Assembly: GCA_949128115.1 (NCBI GenBank)
Contig: OX421967.1
Location: 28,102,635 to 28,166,634, forward strand
DNA length: 64,000 nucleotides
From: Anaspis maculata
Lineage: Eukaryota; Arthropoda; Insecta; Coleoptera; Scraptiidae
Reading direction: 5' to 3'
The notes beneath the pieces are model-generated. The model ran no database searches and was not told where the DNA came from. It saw nothing but the letters and a program-made list of their open reading frames with translations. Numbering within the stretch: the stretch's first letter is position 1; each line of letters opens with the position of its first letter. Positions 31,941 through 44,428 of the stretch are shown in pieces. The position numbers and the translations under genes are program-made.

Positions 31941-34900
31941 TATGTGTGCGTTGTCGTGCTGATGTGTCTGCAGTATTTTGCGCCCAGTTCAAATTCGGTG
32001 TGTTCAAACCTCGGTTCAAACTGAATGTTCTCGGTTCTTATAATGTATGACTGAATTTGAAATCTATTCATGATCCGTGGTTTAGTGAAAGAAAACAATT
32101 CGATAATTGTATGTGTATATGGATGCCTAGCTGTCTACAGTAAGTTCAACAAAATCACACCAGAAGATTTATTGAAATAAGTTACGGCTACGGCTAAATA
32201 CCGATCCTATAGATTACAACTTCACTTTCGGAGATAATTGCATATTTTATTCAATTGCAGCTGCTGCAACTTTCCAAAACTGCAAACATGTTCATTTTCT
32301 GAATTCCAATTACTCATCGGGGATTTCCTGGAAGATCTTTCCCGAGAATAATAGAGCTGCCTCTGGGTATAGGTATAGCTTCTGTTGAATCATGAAGTCA
32401 TCTATTATAGCAATCTGAAGCTATTAGATAACTCTGAAGTTATCCGTTACCGGGAATTGGAGGTTTATTAAAGTTGCAAGAGTGGAGATCCAGTTCGGAA
32501 GTGCATGTGAAACAAGAGGAAATCAATTCCTCAATTTCCAAGATCCGACAGGAAGTAAAGCAGCGAGACTTGATTATCTGTGAATTCGTAAACATACCTA
32601 GGTAACTTTAGTTTTATTCCTCTACAGGGTGATTGGAAAATGGCGCATTTTCTCCCTTGTACGTTGTGGGAAACGTTGACGGAGCAGTGGAAGAATAACA
32701 AACAAAAATTATTATGAACAGGAACTTTGAGAAGTCAAGTTCTTTAGTCTGCATGATTTTTGAAGCAAGGCATTGTCACGAATAGGGCCAGGTAGCCTTT
32801 AGCCCTACCCGTGATCATGGGTTTGCTCTTTATTGTTGCGTTTTACGAACAGCTGAAAATCGGTAGAAATAGTAAGTAAATGAGAACGCATGCATTCTAC
32901 TAAGATAATAAGTTTATTATTAATCATTATTAAAATGTTGTACACATGACAATCATCGCAGGACGACCCAATAATCTTACAGAGAGTATGTTTACTTACA
33001 TGACAAATCATCAACTAAATCACGACGTATTGAATAAATGCCCAGGAGGACTAACCGAATGACAATCGACCATAATTCACCACAACCGAATAAAATGAAT
33101 CATCAAATGCTCCGTGTTCCAGAATTGCGAGACTCTTTATCGAACTACCTACCTATCTACTACACCTAGGGGAAAGTGTCCTATGACGGCATGGTACCGA
33201 TGATCGAAATCCTCGGGACAATCTATCAATATTTTCTGAGTATTTGAATTTATAGCGGCCGAATGACCGGTTTGGAAGGCACCCGACATACAGACTTGTG
33301 TGATAGGCAAACCTATTGAACGATCCACGGAAAAATATATAGATTTTGGCAAACCTTGATGTAAACAGGCAAGTAAACGTTTAATTACATTCTTAATAAG
33401 CTGAATTCAAGTGTCTCCTCTCGCACATACAATCGATATACTGTAGTGTAACTTAATTTTAGTTTCACTTTGGTTTTGATTCTCCACTTGCAAAAAGTTA
33501 AGGTGATTTCATGGAAATGTCGAAATTCTATGATGGCATCCTCAACCGTACCTTCGATGGGATAGGTGTTATGTCATCAGACATAAGTTCTTGACTACTT
33601 GAAAAAATATAAACGGTTTGTCTGCTTACCTGTCTACCTTGTCTGCGGTTTGACTTTTAAAGATGTCTATTCGCGGTATTGTGCCCAAAATATTCATTTG
33701 CTAACTTTCTGGGTGTCTTTTTTTTCAAAATTACTTGTCTTTAGAGAAAAGGCCAGTTGTTTTTTTGTCTTCCTTTTTGTTCCTATTATTATCGATTTCA
33801 ATATTTTCTTTGACGGAAAAATATAAAATTAGGTCAGATTCTTGATTCACTATCAAAATATATCTATGATTGTTCATTGAAAAAGCTTATGCAATTAGAA
33901 ATGAAGCTGAGGATAAGGTGGCGACTGAGCGTCATAGTTAAGTATGCCCATCATAGATCACCATCCCCTACTAGTCCCCCACTACTATCTTACATAATTT
34001 ATTACTAGAGTATTTGTCGGCGCTCTGTACCTATAAGGGCTGTTAAAAGTTGGCCATTGATCAAATTATGATTCCAATCCGACTGTCGGCGGGAGGACTA
34101 AATGAGATTATTTTTATCTTGGCGGAGATTTATTCGTACCAAAGTGGTTTTTAATTGGCATTTGAAATTAATTTCGAAGCTTCATGAAGTTCAGGATGTT
34201 TTGATAATTAAAAACGTGTAATCTGTCTGCATCCAGTCTGACGCGGGATAGCCTGATGACGTCGATTTTCCTCTGCTGAAGCTCTTCTTTCCCCCTTTCG
34301 CTGCCATTAGTTTAGCTAGTTTTTAATGGAACGATAATTACTTCACCGTGCGATGCGATGAGTGAATTTATTATTTTTACCTCCCTTAAAAATCGATTAC
34401 GTTAATCTCAAAAAATGACGAATGCGACACAGAGTCTTAATCACTGTCGAACCATGGTGCACTTTTAGTCTTGTGTGATTTATGCTCTTTTTTTTGTCAA
34501 TGTTTTTTTTTGAGGAAAGGTCTTATGATAAAATGATTTCAACTGAGAGAAAAATGTCTCGAATTTTCCAGCTGCATCAGCCTTGCTGGACCACAAGAGG
34601 CCCCAATCAAAAGACTCAAGAGACCGAAAGAAAACTGGAAGAAAAGACACCACCTACTTTGCGATACTTCAAATTTAAGGGAATTGAATTTATTCCCTCT
34701 CTGGGAACAATTTTTTTTCAAAAATTTTAACCCCTCCTCTAATAAATTAAACATTCGGAGTATTTTAGGAGGGAAAGGGGGCTTTTTGAGAATTCTGAAA
34801 ATATTTTATTCGGGAAGAGAATTCAATTCCCTTCAATTCGATAGTAGGTGGTGTTATTTTAGATTTTGAAGTTGGGGTGGGGGAGTGAAGGGTTGAATTT

Positions 34901-36860
34901 GGGTGGCACTTCTTACACAGAAAATTTTCTCCCTCGATGCTGTGCAGGATGACGTTGACTGTACTGAAGAGAATTAAGAGATCAAGAATATTACATTGGA
35001 AACTGAGACAATTTTAGGAAAAAAGGGAGGTAGATGGGATTGAAAATTATAGAAATATTTTTTTTAGAAAGAGAATTTATTTCTCTTTGATTTGATGTAT
35101 CGCAAGGTGGGTGGTGTCATTTGAAACTTCGAAGTTGGGGTAGGTGGGGTTGAGGGGCTAAAGATAGAAATTCGCCAATGTATGTTTCAGATGTTCTCCT
35201 CAATATAAAAATCGACCTATCCGAGCTTTTTAAAAAAAAATTAGGTTGAATACTCGAAAACCCCTCTGTTGTGTTTTCGTTGGGCCACCCTGACGCCACT
35301 TCAAACAACACGGAATATTCTTAAGGGCGCCACCTGCAATAGTTAATTGCCTCTAGTGAACTCGCGAAGATGTCGCAGGTCACTACACGAGAATTATCAA
35401 CGGAATTTGCCTTGTTGAATGTTTTTGCATATGAAGGACAATCACACACACAGATAAAGAACACAATCATAGATTACTATTTACAAGTTTGATAAAGATG
35501 ATATGATAGCTACGTACAATTTAGTTCAAGTTCGTTGAATATAACAGAAAACTAATATAGCGGCGGTCGGTCTTTGGACAGATGGGAGCTTCGGAGACAA
35601 ATTTATAGTGAGTGCAAATGGTACGTGATATATCCCGTGGAAGTCGATTGATACCAATTTAGTTGACAAAGGTTATTACGGATCAAGCTACCAGAAACGC
35701 AAGTTCGAACTTTCGTTTTTGCAACGCGAAATTTAAATAGATACAACACAACGATAGTTTATGATTCACACGACGATAATAATAATAATAACCATATACA
35801 ACGTAAATATGTTTATATTAAAATAATATCAACCAACGAAGATGAAAAAAAGAATATAGGTAGATTCACTTCCTACAAATTTTTATAACCATGCGGTCGA
35901 AAAAAGCGGTCGGATATCTTGCCAACGTACGTCAATGATTTTGCCAACTTGATCATGGAAGACTCGTTCAGCGACGGTGAGAGGCTGTCCTTGTCTTGTC
36001 CAAATCGTATCAACGATGGTAATGGTTTGCGAAATTCTACGTTTCGAGCGTAGCGGTTACATATGTATTGAGGGGCTATTGTCGACACCACGAGTGTATT
36101 TTCTAAATGCACTCGGCACATATATGCGTATGTGGGAATGCGATGGATCTAAACGGATCTATTTATGCACATAGACGTATACACAGAAGATTTTGATGGC
36201 CTAAAATCAATGAGCATTTTGAGCGGACGGATATTTGAAAAATCTAGCTTACCGTTTGATTAGTGAGTCAATTTCCAACAATTACAATTTTTTACGGTAT
36301 TCGTACCATACTGCATGTACACGTAATCGATGAAACTGCGGAAATGTATGATAATTTCGGTCGATTTAATTAGAGTTCACCCAGCGGGCACACGGCACCG
36401 TTTTCGACATGAAATTTCAACCCAGAATGAATGTTCTTTCTTCACGGAAAATGCTTATCGCCCCTTATTGTATTTCTAAAACTTCTCTACCTGTATTTTT
36501 GATCCAATTTCAGCCAGAGGTTTTACCTCTATTCACAGGGCCTGACTGAATCAAAATACCAATTGGGCCAGTACGTATGCTCTCCGGATTTTAGCTCGTA
36601 AGAGTAATATTAATCAGCTGAATTGCTTTGGAAACAAGCGGAGTATGGGGATGTGAGGGCCTTTCATTAATAAAGGAAATAGGGAAGAGGATAACAGACC
36701 AAACTGGTGAAAGAAGAGCGACAAGTTATTTAATACAAATGATCAGTTTAACTTTGCAAAGGGGAAATGCAACCTCGATTATGGGTACACTTCCTGCGGA
36801 TAGAGAGCTCGAAGAAATTTTCTTTTTATAGTTGACTTTACAATGTAAATATTCTGAATA
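31941..36860. other. Long gene-poor stretch
   Basis: Contains an orphan left-type end (TACAGGGTGATTGG near 32624). A repeat block at about 34550-35330, with degenerate TTGGGGTAGGTGGGG and a CACTTCAAATTT-type strand, recurs around 48180-48870 and 50620-50870. There is an AAT microsatellite near 35780-35795. Frames up to 82 codons have no family resemblance. No RNA gene was found. Confidence 0.35.
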
Positions 36861-36868
36861 ATACATAT

Positions 36869-37663
36869 AGTGTACTTGAAATAGTGAAAAAAATATCTCT
36901 TGCTTGAAGAAAGTAGTTCTCAAATGGTTTTTTGCTATATGGTTAGCTTATCCCCACCTGTTCAACATGTTAAAAGCATACATCTCTGTGACGCGTGATA
37001 CTCAGTACACAGGGTGAGAATTAAAAAATAAATCATTGAAATTTTTTAATTGGGTGAAACAATCCTCGAGAAAAACAGTCTCTCACTATTTAGCGACCTT
37101 AGTCTCCTACTGAACATTTGAAAAATGTACCACTCCATAGTCGCTGGTATCCTACGTACAGGGTAGTCTCTCATTCAAGATATAAAAATGTCATATTCCT
37201 CAAACTCCCTAAACACAACTACAGGATGGAACATAGTTTATTTGTTCTATGTTTTTTCTGGATCAAATTGATTACGATATTAATCTTATCTGGTTTACTG
37301 GGAAGCTCAGAGTCCGGTCTTTGTCCGGATTGATTCGATCAAGATAAAATTTATTGAAAAAAAAAATTGATTTCACCCTGTACGTAGAATACCAGTAGCT
37401 ATTGAATGGTGAGTTTTTTTCAAGTTCAGTGGGAGACCATAAGGTTGCTGAATAATGAGAGGCTGTTTTTTTCGAGAATTATTTCACCGGAATAAAAAAG
37501 TTCAAAGATTTATTTTTCAATTTTCACTCTGTATACTAAGTATTACGCGTCACAGAAATATATGCTTTTAACATGTTGAACAGGTGGGGATGAGCTAACC
37601 ATATAGCAAAAAAACCGTTTGAGAACTACTTTCCTCAAGCAAAAATTCTAATTCAAATATACT
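36869..37663. mobile_element. 795-bp palindrome related to 24664-25900
   Basis: The termini, AGTGTACTTGAAATAGTG and a near-inverse ATTCAAATATACT, resemble the AGTATATTGGAAATAG ends of 24664-25900. Arms pair ATGGTTAGCTTATCCCCACC with its inverse. Inside, GAACATTTGAAAAATGTACCACTCC then TACAGGG repeats the unit order of the other palindrome. The arms carry no coding signal. Confidence 0.8.
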
Positions 37664-37958
37664 ACCATTGTATAACTACTCCTAGTAGGCCAGCCGCCGT
37701 TCAAATTGTGCAATTTTTGGAAAGCACGGGCAGGTGGCGTATTCAGCATTTGTCGCTTGGTCGCTCAAATTAGTTATAAATCACGCTGTCTTCACATTTC
37801 AACGTGGCGCCCAACTTACTGATAGATGTTGATGGTTTGGTACAGAAATTTTAATTTTTCTCATATGCGCTGATGATTTCTTGCGAGCTAATTGCTCTAG
37901 GCCACATCTAGCGACAAAATCCCAAATTCGAGGCTGACCTACTAGTTATAGTTATACA

Positions 37959-39310
37959 ATGATACTCCTATTGTGTAGAAGGGTAGAACGTGTTATACCA
38001 TTAATATGTATTATAGGTACAAAAATTTTATTAATTTGTTTACGAATTAAATTTCTAACAAAAGGTTTACCACAAGGATCTTATCTGGCACCTCTGCTAT
38101 TATTTAATTTGTATACCAGACCAGCGATTTACCAGGAACTACGAGCAAAAAATTCATTTATGCTGACGACTTGGCACTTGCTTATCACCATGAAAAATTT
38201 GAAAATATGGAAGAGGTAATAACTCAAGACTTATCTAAAATGAACGATTTCATCAGAAAATGGCGACTATGTTTAAATTACCCAAATACAGAAGTTTGCT
38301 GTTTTCACCTGGCCAACAATCAGAGGAATGGAGAATTGGAAATTGTTCTAAATGGCAGAAGACTCACACACAATGTTTTCCCCAAATACCTTGGTATAAC
38401 TTTAGACAGTTCTTTGGCTCTCAAATTTCATATTGAGAAACTAAAACAGAAGCTGAAAACAAGGAACAACATCTTACACAAATTAGCCGGATCAACCTGG
38501 GGTGCCAGTGCAAACACACTGCGAACCGCTGCACTGGCTTTGGTTTATTCTCCTGCAGAATACTGCTGTCCTGTATGGATGAACACTACACATGTACCGA
38601 AAGTAGATTTGCAATTGAACACTGCGATGCGAATTATCACCGGTACAATAAAATCCACCCCAATACCATGGCTGCCTGTTTTAGCAAACATTGCTCCACC
38701 CAAAATTAGACGTCAGAAATCATTGAAGAGAAAATGGGATAGATACCACGCAACACCAGAAATGTTTCCTATCTTACAAGATCTCCTAAACCCACCACCA
38801 AATCGTTTACGTTCACGTAAACCCATATGGAAGGAAGTTTTTGTCTACGAACCATTTCTGGTTGAAGATCAATGGAAGCTATTTTGAACCATGGAACAGT
38901 CCATCTTCAATCATAGTTTAATCGTAGACCCTACAGAAAAAGTACCAGGTTTTGACCTTCCAAGAAAACTGTGGACTACTTTAAATCGATTACGAACTGG
39001 ACATGGGCGTTGTAGTGACATGCTGAACAAATGGAACAATCAACACAATTCGGAGTGCGAATGTGGAAACGAAAGAGAAACGATCTATTACATTGTCACG
39101 GAATGTCCACTTACCAAATTTATTGCGGGATTTTCAAATATACACCAGGCTACACCCGAAGCTTTGGATTGGCTCAAGACCCTCAAACCTTTGTGATGTG
39201 ATGTACAACTTTTTTTGTTCTTCTCATTTTATTGTTAATTATTTACTTACATTTTTAATGATTGGACAATAGGTACCTACTGTTGTATTTTTTCTCATAC
39301 GAATATATAT
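37959..39310 (+). pseudogene. LINE ORF2 3' half: reverse transcriptase fragment with frameshift and stop
   Basis: This is non-LTR reverse transcriptase of Jockey/CR1-like style. Motif GLPQGSYLAPLLLFNLYT lies near 38065-38120 in one frame. The catalytic YADD (38159-38170) is in the next frame, so a frameshift sits near 38120-38150. From there the frame runs through RKWRLCLNYPNTEV and FPKYLGITLDSSL to a TGA at 38885-38887. It then resumes in the same frame (LPRKLWTTLNRLRTGHGRCS, then ECECGNERETIYYIVTECPL, a Cys/His tail) to 39196. A short 3' UTR follows and is cut by the foldback element at 39312. The 5' part is missing. Dead copy. Confidence 0.9.
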
Positions 39311-39311
39311 A

Positions 39312-40748
39312 CAGGGTGTTTCAGGAATGATAGCAAAAAATTTAATTGTGGGTAGATCTCGTCAAAATATGACGAAGACCTATATACCATTTTGTAAAGT
39401 TCGGCCTAATGACGAAGATACAGCCCTCCAAAGTTCACTTTTTTCGGATTTCAAAAATTTGTAACTCAGGAACGTTTCGACAAATTCAGCTTTAATTTAG
39501 CATAAGCTAGTTCGTCATAATCATCTATCAACCCGCCAAGTTTGAAAAGAATCCAATCAGTGGCGTAGAAGTTATGAGGGGTCACCTTAAGTCAACTTTT
39601 CTTCGGATGCTTCTAAATTATCGACCCTCATAACTCCTACACCACTGGTTGGATTCTCTTCAAATTTGGCAGGTGGATAGATAATTATGACGAACCAGCT
39701 TTTGCTGGATTAAAGCTAAAGGACCCCGCACGATTCTTATGCAAAATGGGTCTCGGTCAAATTCTCTAATTTTTTTATATGTTGTAGCCCAAGTCGACAC
39801 GAGCCAAAAACGATCGTCTGTTACCTAAAAAAATGGACAGTTTTTTGTCTATAAGGGGTTGAAGATGGGTTATTTCAAGGTAAAAAAATATGTTCCAATG
39901 TAAGTGAGAATATTTCAACGTTCTTTCCAACACATATGGCTCATGACAATTCCCTTTTTCTTTTGTGAAAAAATCAACCCCATCCCCCACCCCCAACCCC
40001 TACTTGTGAGTATCAAATTCGAAATTACGTTTGAAAGTCATGCAGATGGTTCTATTTTGTCGAATTATGAATTTTGGCACAAATTATTTTACCAACCCCC
40101 AAATAGGGGGTGGGGTTGAAAAAAAACCATCGGTCAATTTGGCTGAATTTCTGGTATTGTGCTTTACCAGTTACGCTAAACAAGATTACCAAGGGAAAAC
40201 TCATTCGTATGACCAATTTCCACCCCACAGAGGGTTGAAGTTGACTATAATGAAGCATAAAACATTTTTCCATGTCATAAACCAAATGAATGGAAATTGT
40301 GGACTTGCATATTACATATTTTGTTTCGTAAAAATGTATATTCTTCAAAAATACTCTCAACCCCGTCCTTCATCCCCTATCCCTGTTTCTGATCATCATA
40401 TTCGAAATAAATCTTGAAAATTACAATAATTTTTATTTCATCCTTCACATGGTCGTAATAAGCTGGAGAAAGACACCCCCTAATGTCTACGCCCCTGAAA
40501 CTTTTTCATGGAACATGTTATGATTGTTCGACAGGGGATAATTTCAGTAAACCTTTGGTTCTATTTTGAATCAAATCGGTTGAACGGTTCAAAAGTTATG
40601 CGGAAAAAATGATTATTTATTTCCAACTTTGAAGGGCTGTATCTCTGGTATTAGGCATTTCTCAAATATGTTTTCTGGGGAAAGTCCACTTCATTTTTCA
40701 TTCTCTATCGATCCTTGAATTCAATGACATAAAAGTCGGACCACCCTG
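39312..40748. mobile_element. TA-flanked composite element with inner palindrome
   Basis: It begins CAGGGTGTTTCAGGAATGATAG after TA (39310-39311) and ends ACCACCCTG before TA (40749-40750). The two ends match over only about 8 bp, so it may be two half-elements. An inner palindrome at about 39500-39720 is centred near 39605 (pair GAATCCAATCAGTGGCGTAG and its inverse). The left 400 bp recurs in reverse at 55980-56993. It has inserted into or directly after the 3' UTR of the LINE at 37959. Confidence 0.75.
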
Positions 40749-40864
40749 TATAGGTACAACGAAATTAGGCATACATTTTTTAGTTAACGACATTTTCGGA
40801 GCGCGCCTGTTCTTTTACCTCTTATACCTTCTTCTTCGTATTATACCTTCTTCTTCGTATTATC

Positions 40865-40900
40865 ATTGTTATTATCATTATTATTATTATTATTATCACA
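40865..40900. repeat. ATT microsatellite
   Basis: Run of TTATTATTATTATTAT just before the G-rich target of the hAT element. Confidence 0.9.
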
Positions 40901-40966
40901 GATCGATGGGGAGGGGGGGGGGGCAAGTGCCCCTCATGCTCCCCCCATAAATACGTCACTGCCGCC

Positions 40967-41616
40967 TAGGGTTGCCAGACGTCCTGGATTTCGCAGGACG
41001 TCCTGGATTCAGTCCTCAAATTTTGCGTCCTTCCTAAGTCCTCCGCAGGACGCTAAATGTCCTGTATTTTTTAAACTTAGCTCTCCTGTATTTTTAATAC
41101 ACAGTTTCGAATTATTTGTGAGTATTCTCTACATTTTTTTCTGGAACTGCTACATTGTCTATTTTTTCAAAAATCATGAAATTTGTTCTCTCGATTTTTG
41201 GCTCAAATGCCGATTCCGAAATTCTGTTCTCGCTCTGTACTGCCTCTTATGGACAGATGCTCGGAATAGACTTCTACTTGACCATGTAAAATCGGAGCTA
41301 CAAATAAGAACTAATTCCAATATGTCGTGCAAAAATTTTTATCACTTCACATTGAAAAATAAAAAAGTTATTGAGGCGGTAAAGTCCGAACTAAATAAAA
41401 TACGTTTCTAAAAAATAGAGATGTTTGAGTTTTTTTTTGTTTCTGAATTTTTCTGAATTTCTTAATCCTTTTATTCATTCGAGTCTACTTTGATTAAAGA
41501 TTCATTATATTAAAGCTTATTGATCATTAGTTTCAAAAGTCCTGTTTTTTTGACGTCTGTCCTGGTTTTTTGAAGCTTATGTCCTGGAAATCCAATTTTT
41601 GCATCTGGCAACCCTA
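40967..41616 (+). mobile_element. 650-bp hAT-type transposon derivative
   Basis: The terminal repeats TAGGGTTGCCAGAYG and inverse sit inside a perfect 8-bp target duplication CTGCCGCC (40959-40966 and 41617-41624), the hallmark of hAT elements. Most of the transposase is deleted; only its C-terminal dimerisation part remains (41200-41411). The element cannot move on its own. Confidence 0.93.
41200..41411 (+). pseudogene. hAT transposase C-terminal (dimerisation) fragment
   Basis: One frame reads SNADSEILFSLCTA; after a shift the next reads LLWTDARNRLLLDHVKSELQ and MSCKNFYHFTLKNKKVI to a stop at 41411. This is the conserved C-terminal hAT block (Ser-Asn-x-x-x-Glu-Arg-x-Phe-Ser type, then Trp-Thr-Asp-x-Arg-Asn-Arg-Leu). 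A frameshift splits it near 41240-41250. The upstream codons of the long frame starting at 40866 are outside the element and noncoding. Confidence 0.85.
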
Positions 41617-41625
41617 CTGCCGCCC

Positions 41626-43039
41626 ATCATTACCGCTCATAACTGAATAATTCAGCACCTCACCAGGAAGTGGCCAGGCTCTTTTCCAAGGCACCTTCCC
41701 CTAGAAAGACAAAGTAAAATCGTGCCTTTATCATAATGACAAAAGTACCTACTAATGAGTATTAAGGATCCAATAAATTCGGTTTTACTGTTGAGTATGT
41801 CAGGAACAAGGAAGAAGGAAGTTGGAAATATCACCCTGTAGGTTTCTTGCGTCGCCTATGGGGACGCACAAATAAACCTCGACCTGGCGAGGACTTAGTG
41901 TGTGTTGTGTACTTATCTACTAAACTTGGCAGTATCTCTATACACCAAAGCCGAGACTGAAGCCCCATCAAAGGAATTATAAGGGACAGGCCGTGTGCAG
42001 AGTGGAAATAAGACGATGGGGTCAAGTTTCGCTTTGCTCACAGGTGAATGCAAATCACCTTGAGTTGCTGCAGCAACCGACGGCGGTGTGCGTGCAATGA
42101 AAAGGAAAGTCAATGTCAATGATCTTAATCATGCATGTGTGCAGTTGGTTAGGTTCAAGTCTCGGCGATAATGAACAATCGAATGTATTGTCGCGATATT
42201 GATCCGCAAAGTTGAAATTCCAATAATCTAATGATAGGAAGTTCAAGATTCAAGTTCTTTAGAACGGATTGGCCTAGCCAGCTATGGTAAATCGATCAGT
42301 TCCACCAAGACCAAGCTCTTCCAAATTTAATCATTGCGAGTTTTAACTCGCGCTGCTTTTGGATGGAACTGCAGATTCAGCTTCAAATTGTAACTACCCA
42401 CTTTATCCTTGACTTAATCAATAATAATAACTGATAGAGTCCTTCCAAAGGAGCCGTGATTGGAGTGACCTGAGCAAATTTACTAGTTCAGCAACTGCAA
42501 GGTCACAAACCCGTCTCCCGCGGGCCCTAAAATGAATCTTTGTAATGTTCTTTGAAATTTGGATTACACTAAACTTTTTGTACGTAAGTCCATGATTTTT
42601 CAGGACCTGGCGCGTCTCTTTGGCTGGAGCAGGTCAAAGGGTCGGTGCAAATTTGCAAGTTTTTTTGTGGAGCGACAGCATCGCATTATTTAAATTGAAG
42701 CGTCGGAATATCGAACTCGCTTCAAAAAATGTTTGACATATTTTTTTCAACTATCAAAATATAACAGGCCACTTTGATTCATTGTTTTTTGACGCTAATT
42801 GAAACCGGTCAGCAAATTACGGCATATTACAATAAAGTGTCTCATCTGTGGCAGAAATTGGAGACGAGCGAATATGCCTCACGGGCGTGAAGCTGAGTAA
42901 CGCAGTCCCTTTTTGAAGGATTGGTAAACGCAAAATGTTGATTATGGTTCTACCGTTATTTGGACAAGAATTTCAATATGGCGGCCAAAATAGCGGCATA
43001 ATCATGAAATTCGGCTTGAAAATTAGGATGATCGTATTC
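41626..43039. other. No recognisable gene; one orphan CACCCTGTA end
   Basis: An end of the type ATCACCCTGTAGG lies at about 41829-41842. Overlapping frames on the minus strand (41652-42246) are unrecognised. Confidence 0.3.
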
Positions 43040-43051
43040 GACAAGGGTAAG

Positions 43052-43189
43052 ATGGTGCCGACGACCCCATGCGATGGCCGTCAAAAATCCCTACCCTGTG
43101 TAGGAACAGTGAAGGAAAGCATTCACTGTCGTCGGTGTTAGGCCTCGTTGCGGAAATAGTCCGACATTGAATAGACGAATAAAAAAAAA
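43052..43189 (+). mobile_element. 5'-truncated copy of the SINE at 5172-5508
   Basis: The sequence from ATGGTGCCGACGACCCCATG through CCTCGTTGCGGAAATAG to the A-rich tail matches the 3' part of the SINE at 5172-5508; a block of the parent near 5401-5425 is absent. The 5' promoter half is missing. A perfect 12-bp duplication GACAAGGGTAAG (43040-43051 and 43190-43201) shows the truncation happened at insertion. The element cannot be transcribed from its own promoter. Confidence 0.93.
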
Positions 43190-43638
43190 GACAAGGGTAA
43201 GTTCCAAATTCCATGGAAATCGTTCCACTGATAAGAAATTTCAATATGGCGGTCAAGATGGCGGTAGAGCATCATTAATCCAAAATCAGATGTGTCTTAA
43301 CACCAGAGGCGATTTGGGCTAGCGCACTTCACCTGCAAGAGGCGCTGACGTCGCAATTCTCCCAAGACCTGAACGATCAAATACAGTGTAGAAACTGTTA
43401 GACTCAAATTTTGTACGGTGGATGTCGCTGGTGAAATAGGCTCTAATGTACAAAATACTCTGGTGTATTGCTGGTAGCGGATACGCTTTTCGTACGCGAT
43501 TCAATAGAATGTCATTATGACTTATCTATGATTGTGACACTTCGCGGTCTTCGACAGTCGCCACTGAAAAAATGGTCAATAAATCTAGGCCGCCCCCCCC
43601 CCCTAGTGCCTCAAAAAAAAAACGAAACCTGAATTTAA

Positions 43639-44428
43639 AAAAAGGACTTCACCACTTGGCGGCGAAACGGTGTTTGCAAGAAAGAGGAGCGTGTTATTGC
43701 AGTTCGCAAATATTTAGACAATCCCGGCGAGGAACAAGTTGAAACCATCAGCAATGGAACTGCCGAGGGAAATGCTGAAACAGCAGTAAGTACAAAGTAT
43801 AATTCCATCTTTTATTTAACTGGCTCAATACCCAAATGGTAACAGAGGTTCCTGGATTAAGTAAGAAAGTTATTCAATTTTGATATAATAACAGCAAATC
43901 AAATTTTTATCCCTCTCAGGGTGCAACGGTCGAGGCAACGGTTTAAATATTCTTTCCAAAACAACCAAAACCGAACCCAAAACCTCAGTGGAAATGTGCC
44001 CACGGACACATTTGGGCCACCCATGTGCTCCATGAGGATATGCGCAATCTACATACATATACCCATGTGTACCATGGTCGCAATGAGCACGCACATCCTC
44101 ATGGTGCACATGGGACAGTTGGAATGGAATGGACAGCCCATGGTGCATTTTGCATGACTGTATGGCCCAAATGTGCCCATATACACATTTCCACTAGGCG
44201 GAACTGGAGAATATGAATGTCAGGAATGAATAAGACGTTATACCTATATTACATTTGCCCTTAACTACCTCCAAATTAAAATGTTTCTTTCCACAGAATG
44301 ACCACCTGATGGAAATTGAAAATTTTGAGGACAGCCAAGATTTGATGGGCCGAAATTTGATTTCTGCAATTAATGACTCAATGCAAACTATGAATTTCAT
44401 TATTCGGAATCCCTTTGTTGACCTCTGA
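43639..44428 (+). CDS. Candidate two-exon gene end, unrecognised protein
   Basis: Exon A (about 43639-43783) reads TTWRRNGVCKKEERVIAVRK, then YLDNPGEEQ and GNAETA. It stops exactly before GTAAGT, a textbook donor. Exon B (44297-44428) follows TTTCTTTCCACAG, a textbook acceptor, continues in the same phase (NDHLMEIENFEDSQ, later NFIIRNPFVDL) and ends in TGA. Both splice signals and phase agree. The upstream part is missing: there is no ATG, and a stop lies just before 43639. A MITE at 43987-44195 sits inside the intron. No domain is recognised; it could be a host gene end, a domesticated element or a lone gene fragment. Confidence 0.5.
43784..44296 (+). other. Inferred intron of the two-exon candidate
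   Basis: Begins GTAAGTACAAAG and ends TTTCTTTCCACAG; contains the MITE at 43987-44195. Confidence 0.45.
43987..44195. mobile_element. 209-bp MITE with AGTGGAAATGTG ends
   Basis: The left end, AGTGGAAATGTGCCCA, continues with CACATTTGGGCCA. The right end is the inverse (TGGCCCAAATGTG ... CACATTTCCACT). Internally CATGTGCTCCATGAGGAT pairs with ATCCTCATGGTGCACATG. ATGTGCCCA-type words recur throughout. Located in the inferred intron. Confidence 0.75.

Noticed and set aside
30807..32024. Two homologous ORFs (30807-31043 minus, 31719-32024 plus) as a duplicated gene pair
   Set aside because: They are the two arms of one palindrome read outward; similarity is a mirror effect.
40866..41199. Upstream half of a 181-codon frame as a gene
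   Set aside because: It starts in a microsatellite and G-run outside the hAT element; only codons after about 41200 show the hAT signature.
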